NCBI GenBank assembly: GCA_937877295.1
Contig: CALFIV010000319.1
Location: 1-5,393, forward strand
Direction of reading: 5' to 3'
Length of the DNA stretch: 5,393 nt
DNA from: an uncultured Clostridia bacterium
GTDB taxonomy: Bacteria > Bacillota_A > Clostridia > Christensenellales > CAG-138
Shown: one piece after another, positions 1-5,393 of the stretch
Layout: the number at the start of each line of letters is the position of its first letter
Numbering within the stretch: the first letter of the stretch is position 1
Position numbers and translations under genes: made by a program
The notes under the pieces: generated by a model
Seen by the model: only the letters and a program-made list of their open reading frames with translations
Database searches by the model: none
What the model was told of the DNA's origin: nothing

Positions 1-390
1 GACTACATCGCAAAGCCGTTTGATTCCAACGAACTGGTTGCGAGAATTAAAGCAGTGCTGAGACGGTTTGCGCCTGCATCGGAAGCCGATCGTTCCATTA
101 CGCTTCCGGATTTGACAATCTCCCTTGAAAACTACTCCGTAACGCTTGACGGCGAACAAATCGATATGCCGCCAAAAGAAATTGAGCTTTTGTACTTTCT
201 TGCTTCTCACAGCGGCCGCGTCTTCACCCGCGAGCAGCTTCTTGAACAGGTATGGGGCTTTGATTTCTTCGGTGATTCCCGCACCGTTGACGTGCATGTG
301 AAACGCATCCGCGAAAAACTGGGCGAGCGTGAATCGTGGCAGTTAAAGACCGTTTGGGGCGTCGGGTATAAATTCGACGTGCATTCATAA
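1..390 (+). CDS. OmpR/PhoB-family response regulator, C-terminal part (5' end outside window)
   Basis: This is the DNA-binding half of a two-component response regulator. The reading frame is open from base 1 and ends at TAA 388-390, giving 129 visible residues. The first seven residues, DYIAKPF, are the end of the receiver domain. The Lys (codon 13-15) is the conserved Lys of the phosphoacceptor site, while the phosphorylated Asp lies upstream of the window. Residues about 8-22 form the last receiver helix and 23-37 a linker. Residues about 38-127 are a winged helix-turn-helix, with a recognition helix beginning at R94 (RTVDVHVKRIREKL) and a wing hairpin WGVGYKF at 119-125. An apparent start at GTG 55 is not the true start because homology begins before it. 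The full protein should be about 230 residues. The kinase gene starts 8 bp downstream, so the two are presumably a cognate pair. The subfamily (CssR, WalR, PhoP and others) cannot be fixed without the receiver domain. Confidence 0.95.
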   Translation, partial: DYIAKPFDSNELVARIKAVLRRFAPASEADRSITLPDLTISLENYSVTLDGEQIDMPPKEIELLYFLASHSGRVFTREQLLEQVWGFDFFGDSRTVDVHVKRIREKLGERESWQLKTVWGVGYKFDVHS

Positions 391-394
391 GGAG
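389..394 (+). promoter_or_regulatory. Ribosome binding site of the histidine kinase gene, overlapping the regulator stop codon
   Basis: AAGGAG lies 4 nt before ATG 399, and its first two bases belong to the TAA stop of the response regulator. This supports ATG 399 over the in-frame Met codons 13, 14 and 16 of the kinase. It also suggests that translation of the kinase is coupled to that of the regulator. The 4-nt spacing is at the short end of the usual range. Confidence 0.7.
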
Positions 395-398
395 CTTC

Positions 399-1856
399 AT
401 GCGGAAGATACGGTTCCGAACCATCTTTTCGCGTATGATGTTCATGCAGTGTCTGACGGTAGCGCTCTCGGTGCTGCTGGTCGGCGCTGTTCTGACGATA
501 GTCATACATGCACAAAAGGTCGGGGAATTCGGGACACAGTTGAATCGACGTGCGCAGATCGTGCGCAGCCTATATTCGGAGCAGGCGTCTGACACCGTTT
601 CCCGTATCACGTATATTGCGGAAGACAGCAATCTCCTGATTGAGCGAATCGAAGCAAACGGCCAGATCGATCCGTATTATACCGATGCGCGATGGAAGGC
701 GTATGCTGAGACGCCGCTGGAAGAAACGGCATATGCGCGAGTTTTGCAGCATGCAAATGAAATCGGCGGTTCACAGCGTCATTATTATTCTCACGAAGCG
801 TTTCCCGTTCTGACTTATTACTGTACGATCGATGAAACCGCAGGCGGCGGATTGCTCCTTGTCAGCGGAGATTTAACTGCGATACGGAGAAGCTCCGCTG
901 AATTGGTCCTGTGGACGCTTTTGATCAGCGTTCTTACTTTGATCGCGACGGGAATCATCACCTACTACACTTCCTATCGCGTCATCAATCCGTTTGTAGA
1001 AATGAATCACGCGGTGCAGTGCTATTCGAGGGGAGATTTTTCGACACGCATACCGGTGGACGGAAAAGATGAAGCCGCGCAGCTCGGCAAGAGTTTGAAT
1101 GAAATGGCGGAGCAGCTGCGCAGCCTGGAGGATACACGCAGAAGCTTTGTCGCCAACGTTTCGCATGAGCTGCGTTCACCGCTGACGTCCATGAAGGGCT
1201 TTCTGGAGGCAATGCGCGATGGCACAATTCCGGAAGAAGACTTTCCGCAGTACATTGAAATTGTGCTGAACGAAACGCGTCGCATGGTAACGCTCGTCAA
1301 TGATCTGTTAGATCTTGCGCGTATAGAATCCGGCACGATTCAACTCAGCTATGAGGTCTTCGACGTCAACGAATTGATTCGCAGAACGCTTTTGACATTT
1401 GAAGCGCGTCTTAACGAAAACGAGATGGAGTTGGATGTACGCTTTGCACAGGAACAATGCTCGGTTTATGCAGATCCGGCACAGATCGGGCAAGTGATTC
1501 GAAATTTGATCGACAATGCGATCAAGTATTCCCCCAAAGGCAGAGCGCTGATGATCAGTACATACTCGATGCGGCGGACGGTGTATGTCACTGTTCGCGA
1601 CAACGGAATCGGGATTCCGCAAGAGGATGTTCCGCATGTGTTCGATCGATTCTATAAGGTCGAAAAAGCGCATACGCCTACACCGCAAATGGGATCGGGA
1701 CTCGGACTTTCCATCGTAAAACGCATCATAGAACAGCATGGGCAGTCCATCACGGTACGCAGTGCGCGCGGACGCGGCACACAGTTTACATTCACCTTAG
1801 AGCGCGCAAGCGCTATCAAACGAGTAACAGACGGAGGAAAACGAAATGGCACGTAA
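399..1856 (+). CDS. Membrane sensor histidine kinase (HAMP-HisKA-HATPase_c)
   Basis: This is a complete 485-residue kinase that should autophosphorylate on His and pass the phosphate to the regulator encoded just upstream. In order it has a short basic N-terminus, TM1 (about 16-37), an extracytoplasmic domain of about 130 residues (38-168), TM2 (about 169-190) and a HAMP domain (about 191-243, with the conserved Pro at 198). The HisKA H-box is SHELRSPLTS with phosphoacceptor H256. The ATP-binding domain carries an N-box with N369 and N373, a G1 box DNGIG at 401-405, an F-box around F415-F418, and a G2 box GSGLGL at 432-437. All catalytic motifs are intact. Position H+4 is Ser rather than the commoner Thr or Asn, a usual variant. 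No PAS domain lies between HAMP and HisKA, which separates it from WalK (about 600 residues) and makes the layout CssS- or PhoR-like. The signal is unknown. Its end overlaps the protease gene by 11 bp. Confidence 0.96.
   Translation: MRKIRFRTIFSRMMFMQCLTVALSVLLVGAVLTIVIHAQKVGEFGTQLNRRAQIVRSLYSEQASDTVSRITYIAEDSNLLIERIEANGQIDPYYTDARWKAYAETPLEETAYARVLQHANEIGGSQRHYYSHEAFPVLTYYCTIDETAGGGLLLVSGDLTAIRRSSAELVLWTLLISVLTLIATGIITYYTSYRVINPFVEMNHAVQCYSRGDFSTRIPVDGKDEAAQLGKSLNEMAEQLRSLEDTRRSFVANVSHELRSPLTSMKGFLEAMRDGTIPEEDFPQYIEIVLNETRRMVTLVNDLLDLARIESGTIQLSYEVFDVNELIRRTLLTFEARLNENEMELDVRFAQEQCSVYADPAQIGQVIRNLIDNAIKYSPKGRALMISTYSMRRTVYVTVRDNGIGIPQEDVPHVFDRFYKVEKAHTPTPQMGSGLGLSIVKRIIEQHGQSITVRSARGRGTQFTFTLERASAIKRVTDGGKRNGT
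1833..1837 (+). promoter_or_regulatory. Ribosome binding site of the HtrA-type protease gene, inside the kinase gene
   Basis: GGAGG lies 8 nt before ATG 1846, at near-ideal spacing, within the last codons of the histidine kinase gene. It fixes the protease start at 1846 and so the 11-bp overlap with the kinase, whose TAA is at 1854-1856. Confidence 0.85.
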
Positions 1857-3252
1857 AATAATTCCGTATCCCTGTGATTATAAAGCGACGGCGTCGGTGA
1901 GACGCGCGCGTCGCGGCGGCAATGTCTTTGTAATCATTCTATGCATTTTCATTGCGCTGCTTATGGGCGCTGGGGCATTCTTTGCGCTGGCGAATGACCG
2001 GCAGGCTTTGAAAGCGCTCGATTCTCTTTGCGATAACGCACATAACAGTCGCAACACGAATGAAACGCCGATTCCGCAGCAGGACAAGGATTCCGCAGCC
2101 TTGACGGAGCAGCCTGCTGCCACGCCGAAGGCGATTGCAACGCCTGCCCCGACGGCAACCGAACAACCGACGGAAATCCCGGAATTGACGCCGATTCCGA
2201 CACCGACGTTTGACAGCTCCGTCTTTGCGCCGCCTATGACGCCTGCGCCCAGCCCCGATCCGACTTATGCGGAACGCATGGCAAAGTCGTTTACCGCGGA
2301 AAGCATTCAGAGCATACCCGATGTTGTTGACGCGTGTATGCCCGGCGTAGTCGGGATTCTCAATTACCAGTATACGAGCTTTAAGCACGATCTGAAGGCG
2401 GCAGCAAGCGGCAGCGGGTTTGTGATCACAAGTGACGGATACATCGTCACAAATGAACACGTCATTGCAGACGCGCACAAAATCACAGTGATTCTGACCG
2501 ATAACGTCGAAGTGGAAGCGAGACTGATCGGCAGCGACATCATGAGCGATGTTGCCGTGCTGAAAATTGATTCGCCGGATCTGACACCGCTCCCGATCGG
2601 AAATTCTGACACGTTGCGCGCAGGGCAAACCGTTCTCGCGATCGGCAATCCGCTCAGCACGGAGGAGCTTTACGGTACGGTTACATCGGGCATCATCAGC
2701 GCGTTGGCACGTGAGATCAATATTGACGGTTTTACCAATGAGATGCTTCAGACGGATGCAGCAATCAACCCGGGAAACAGCGGCGGACCGCTTTTGAACA
2801 TGAACGGCGAAGTCATCGGCGTGACGAATGCAAAGTATTTCACCGCAGGATATGATGAGAATGGAAACGCTCTCCATACAGAGGGAATCGGCTTTGCGAT
2901 CCCGATCAAAAACGTGATGACTGTTGTTGATGCGCTCATCAGAAACGGCGCAATCCCGCGTCCGGGCATCGGAATCAAGATCACTATGCGTACAGCAGAG
3001 GATGCGATTCTTGAGCAAAAACCGGAGGGCGTATATATTGCATCCGTTACACCGGGCGGTCCGGCAGACGAAGCAGGACTGAAGATCAACGATATTCTGC
3101 TTGCACTTGACGGCGTCTCGATGACAACGGATGAGTATGTGCAGACGATTCGGGCAAAACAACTTGGAGATCAGATTACCTTTACCGTTTTGCGAAATGG
3201 CGAAACGCTGGAAATTGTCGTCACGGTCGGCGATCTGAACCAGATGCATTAA
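1846..3252 (+). CDS. htrA: Membrane-anchored HtrA/DegP-type trypsin-like serine protease with one PDZ domain
   Basis: This is a complete 468-residue protein expected to degrade or refold misfolded proteins at the outer face of the membrane. The N-terminus is basic (RRARR at 19-23) and is followed by one hydrophobic segment (about 27-49). No cleavage site is obvious, so a signal anchor is likely. A Pro/Thr-rich linker (about 71-139) leads to the protease domain (about 150-365). The catalytic triad is H205 (in VTNEHVI), D235 (in SDVAVLKID) and S312 (in NPGNSGGPLL), with spacings close to those of DegP. Residues about 370-465 form a single PDZ domain, the usual number in Gram-positive HtrA proteins, against two in DegP. 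Position in the operon after a two-component system recalls CssRS-controlled htrA and the HtrA-type gene ending the Bacillus walRK operon. Control by the adjacent regulator is therefore likely but not shown. The symbol names the family; orthology to a particular Bacillus paralogue is not claimed. Confidence 0.95.
   Translation: MARKIIPYPCDYKATASVRRARRGGNVFVIILCIFIALLMGAGAFFALANDRQALKALDSLCDNAHNSRNTNETPIPQQDKDSAALTEQPAATPKAIATPAPTATEQPTEIPELTPIPTPTFDSSVFAPPMTPAPSPDPTYAERMAKSFTAESIQSIPDVVDACMPGVVGILNYQYTSFKHDLKAAASGSGFVITSDGYIVTNEHVIADAHKITVILTDNVEVEARLIGSDIMSDVAVLKIDSPDLTPLPIGNSDTLRAGQTVLAIGNPLSTEELYGTVTSGIISALAREINIDGFTNEMLQTDAAINPGNSGGPLLNMNGEVIGVTNAKYFTAGYDENGNALHTEGIGFAIPIKNVMTVVDALIRNGAIPRPGIGIKITMRTAEDAILEQKPEGVYIASVTPGGPADEAGLKINDILLALDGVSMTTDEYVQTIRAKQLGDQITFTVLRNGETLEIVVTVGDLNQMH
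2056..2262 (+). other. Region encoding a Pro/Thr-rich low-complexity linker in the HtrA-type protein
   Basis: Residues 71-139 of the protease contain 17 Pro and 12 Thr out of 69, with recurring TP, TPAP and IPTPT units and many acidic or Gln residues. The stretch lies between the membrane anchor and the protease domain. It should be extended and unstructured, holding the catalytic domain away from the membrane, possibly within the cell wall. The DNA is only loosely repetitive (many ccg, acg and gcc codons), not an exact tandem repeat. Confidence 0.8.
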
Positions 3253-3260
3253 TCGAAATG
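3250..3260 (+). promoter_or_regulatory. Stop-start junction between htrA and mutS2 without a Shine-Dalgarno sequence
   Basis: The htrA stop TAA (3250-3252) is followed after 5 nt by the mutS2 ATG (3258-3260). The 20 or so bases before this ATG contain no GGAGG-like run, unlike the kinase and protease genes. Start of mutS2 by ribosomes that have just finished htrA is the simplest reading. This is an inference from spacing and sequence only. Confidence 0.5.
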
Positions 3261-5393
3261 AACGAAAGAGTATATCACAGCTTAGAATACAACAAGATTC
3301 GCGCCCTGTGCGGAACCCATACGGCGTCCGACATCGGGCGCGAGTTCGTTGATGCACTCGTTCCGACAGATGACATGGACCGTGCAGAGATGCTGCTGCG
3401 CCAAACGTGGGAAGCGGACGCGATCTATCGACGAATCGGCCGTTCTCCGGTTGATACGTTTCCGGATGCACGTCCCACGCTGCAACGTGTTCGCGCGGCT
3501 TATGCGCTGTCACCTAAGGAATTGCTGGAGCTTGCGCAATGCCTGAAAACGAGCCGCAGAGCGCGCGAAACGCTGCTTTCCGGCGACGAAGAAACGGAAA
3601 TGCATCGGCTCGCCAATCCGCTGTCTTCGCACCGTACGATTGAAGAGGAGATTGAACGTTGCATCCTGTCCGAAGACGAGATCTCGGACAATGCTTCGCC
3701 CGAGCTTGCCCGTATTCGCAGGCAGATGCGAATCACAGCGGAGCGCGTCAAGGAAAAGCTCAACAGCATTATCAAGAGCCCAACCTATCAGAAATATCTG
3801 CAAGAGCCGATTGTCACGGTTCGAAACGGCCGCTATGCGATCCCGGTTAAGGCGGAACACCGTGCGCAGATCGGCGGTTTGATCCATGATCAGAGCGGCA
3901 GCGGTCAGACTGTTTTTATTGAGCCGACGGCAGTGGTTGAACTTGGAAATGCATATAAGCAATTGCAAGCCGAAGAGAAACGCGAAATCGAACGCATTCT
4001 GGCAGGTCTCACGGCGCTGATTGCACCGTATGCGGACGAGCTGTATCAAAGCCTGCAGCTTCTCGGCACGCTTGACTGCATCTTTGCGCGTGCGATCCTT
4101 GCACGCGACATGCACGCCTACTGTCCGAAGCTGAACAACCAAGGGATTATTCATATCAAAAACGGACGGCATCCGCTGATCGATCCCAAAACGGTCGTTC
4201 CGATCTCCGTGTGGATCGGTGATGGTTACGATACGCTGATTATTACCGGACCGAACACCGGCGGCAAAACCGTCACGCTGAAAACCGTAGGTTTGTTCAC
4301 GTTGATGGCATGCTCCGGAATGTTCATTCCGGCGGACGAAAGCAGTGAAATTGCTGTGTTCCGCGAGGTCTTTGCTGATATCGGCGATGAACAGTCGATC
4401 GAACAGTCGCTTTCGACCTTCTCCGCACACATGACAAACCTCGTCGAGATCCTGAAGCAGGCGGATGGCGAAACACTCGTATTGCTGGATGAACTCGGCG
4501 CGGGTACAGATCCAAACGAGGGCGCAGCGCTTGCACAGGCAATTCTTTCGTATTTGCAGCAAGCAGGCGCGACTACATTTGCGACGACACATTACAGTGA
4601 AATCAAAGCGTTTGCACTGACCCATGAGGGGATTCAAAACGCTTCGATGGAGTTCGACGTTGATCGGCTATGCCCGACGTATCGCCTGTATATCGGTATC
4701 CCCGGAAAATCGAATGCGTTCGAAATCAGCCGTCGTCTTGGTCTTGACGATACGATCATCGAACATGCACGGCAATATCTGAAGCAGGAAGACGTCGCAT
4801 TCGAAGACGTGCTGTCCGGCGCGGAGGAGCAGCGGCGCATTGCAGAGCAGCAGGCGAATGAACTTACGGAGGAATTGCGCCTTGCGAAGATAGAGCGTGA
4901 AGCACTGGAAACGGAACGCAAAAAGCTGAAGGAGGATCGTGCGGCGATCCGGGAAAAGGCAAGGGAGGAAGCCCGCGCAGTTGTACAGCAGACCAAGCAT
5001 GAAATGGACGAGTTGATTTGTTCGCTCCGGCAGGTGAAAAATATTGATACCAAAGCGCTGGAACGTGCGATTCAATCCTCGCGCGATGCGCTGCGAGAGT
5101 CCACCAACAAGCTTCTGGACCGGCCTGAAACACAGGAGGCAGCAGGAGAAGTACCAACCTCCGTCACGCGCGGACAAACGGTTCATGTCGTCAGCCTCAA
5201 CAGCATCGCTTCGGTTTTGAAACCGCAGGATGCAAAAGGCATGGTACAGGTCCAGGCGGGCCATATCAAGGTATACGTGCCGCTGGACGACCTTCGAATC
5301 GCAGAACAGCAAAAAGGCACTCCTCGCGCTGTCACGAAGCCGAGAGAGATTATGCAGGACATCAAGACTGTCAAGTATGAATTGGATCTTCGA
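3258..5393 (+). CDS. mutS2: MutS2 family ATPase (3' end outside window, Smr domain cut off)
   Basis: The frame is open for 712 codons to the window edge. Typical MutS2 length is about 780-800, so roughly 75-90 residues are missing. ATG 3258 is supported because the first residues (a SLEYNKI-type segment) match the usual MutS2 N-terminus. Residues 1 to about 290 form the MutS-like core and lever, including the conserved stretch around 192-233 (RYAIPVK and FIEP). The ABC-type ATPase follows, with Walker A GPNTGGKT at 331-338, signature segment SLSTFSAHM at 384-392, Walker B LVLLDE ending D411-E412, and H-loop H445 in ATTHYSEIK. A charged coiled coil spans about 516-595 and a KOW-like domain about 637-682. 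The last residues, LDLR, open the Smr domain. The MutS mismatch-recognition domain is absent, as in all MutS2. In Bacillus the homologue acts on collided ribosomes, and roles in recombination have been reported. Its role here is inferred from family membership. Confidence 0.96.
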   Translation, partial: MNERVYHSLEYNKIRALCGTHTASDIGREFVDALVPTDDMDRAEMLLRQTWEADAIYRRIGRSPVDTFPDARPTLQRVRAAYALSPKELLELAQCLKTSRRARETLLSGDEETEMHRLANPLSSHRTIEEEIERCILSEDEISDNASPELARIRRQMRITAERVKEKLNSIIKSPTYQKYLQEPIVTVRNGRYAIPVKAEHRAQIGGLIHDQSGSGQTVFIEPTAVVELGNAYKQLQAEEKREIERILAGLTALIAPYADELYQSLQLLGTLDCIFARAILARDMHAYCPKLNNQGIIHIKNGRHPLIDPKTVVPISVWIGDGYDTLIITGPNTGGKTVTLKTVGLFTLMACSGMFIPADESSEIAVFREVFADIGDEQSIEQSLSTFSAHMTNLVEILKQADGETLVLLDELGAGTDPNEGAALAQAILSYLQQAGATTFATTHYSEIKAFALTHEGIQNASMEFDVDRLCPTYRLYIGIPGKSNAFEISRRLGLDDTIIEHARQYLKQEDVAFEDVLSGAEEQRRIAEQQANELTEELRLAKIEREALETERKKLKEDRAAIREKAREEARAVVQQTKHEMDELICSLRQVKNIDTKALERAIQSSRDALRESTNKLLDRPETQEAAGEVPTSVTRGQTVHVVSLNSIASVLKPQDAKGMVQVQAGHIKVYVPLDDLRIAEQQKGTPRAVTKPREIMQDIKTVKYELDLR

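Noticed and set aside
112..140. TTGACA at 112-117 as a possible -35 promoter element
   Set aside because: About 17 bp downstream there is no TATAAT-like sequence, and the site lies inside the DNA-binding domain of the response regulator.
55..390. Treating GTG 55 as the start of a short stand-alone DNA-binding protein
   Set aside because: The same frame is open to base 1 and reads DYIAKPF, the end of a receiver domain, so the gene is cut by the window edge rather than starting at 55.
1392..1420. TTGACA at 1392-1397 in the kinase gene as a possible internal promoter for htrA
   Set aside because: No -10-like hexamer at suitable spacing; the bases encode ordinary kinase residues.
399..1856. Calling the kinase WalK because an HtrA-type gene follows it
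   Set aside because: There is no PAS domain between HAMP and HisKA, the protein is over 100 residues shorter than WalK, and the walH/walI/walJ-type genes are not between the kinase and the protease.
1939..3513. A 524-codon open frame on the minus strand opposite htrA and the start of mutS2
   Set aside because: It is exactly in phase with the htrA codons and stays open only because htrA avoids TTA, CTA and TCA codons. Its translation is rich in Cys, Arg and His with no recognisable domain, while the + strand carries a full catalytic triad and PDZ domain.
3510..4637. A 375-codon open frame on the minus strand opposite mutS2, touching the previous one at 3510-3513
   Set aside because: It is in phase with mutS2 codons and bounded by a sense TCA (3510) on one side, so it is a codon-bias shadow. 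The apparent 4-bp overlap between the two minus-strand frames is coincidental.
3258..5393. Calling the last gene mutS (mismatch repair)
   Set aside because: The N-terminal mismatch-recognition domain is missing, the N-terminus and the ATPase surroundings match MutS2, and a coiled coil, a KOW-like domain and the first residues of an Smr domain follow the ATPase.

Overview
The window holds four tightly packed genes, all on the + strand and probably one transcript. They are the 3' end of an OmpR/PhoB-type response regulator (1-390), a complete membrane sensor histidine kinase (399-1856), a complete membrane-anchored HtrA/DegP-type serine protease with one PDZ domain (1846-3252), and most of a MutS2 gene (3258 to the window end). 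The junctions are an 8-bp gap, an 11-bp overlap and a 5-bp gap. No stretch longer than a few bases is non-coding, and I saw no tRNA, rRNA, terminator, CRISPR array, insertion sequence or convincing internal promoter.

The organism is probably a member of the Bacillota, most likely the class Clostridia. MutS2 of this type, with core, ATPase, coiled coil, KOW and an Smr domain starting at the window edge, is typical of that phylum. The HtrA has a single PDZ domain and a long Pro/Thr-rich extracytoplasmic linker, as in Gram-positive HtrA proteins. Strong GGAGG-type ribosome binding sites precede two of the genes, and base composition looks close to half G+C. A finer placement (for example Christensenellales-like gut or rumen lineages, suggested only by the Thr-Pro linker style) is a guess.

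The first three genes read as an envelope protein-quality circuit: a sensor kinase, its DNA-binding partner and a surface protease/chaperone that is a plausible output. The closest known precedents are CssRS with HtrA (secretion stress) and the WalRK operon, which ends in an HtrA-type gene in Bacillus. The kinase lacks the PAS domain between HAMP and HisKA that WalK has, so its architecture is nearer CssS. MutS2 follows directly. In Bacillus its homologue acts on collided ribosomes and has also been linked to recombination, so the cluster may join envelope and translation quality control, although simple read-through into a housekeeping gene is equally possible.

Nothing here is clearly a new system. 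The points most worth a second look are the linkage itself, the unassigned sensor domain of the kinase, and the mutS2 start codon, which lacks a Shine-Dalgarno sequence and looks translationally coupled to htrA.
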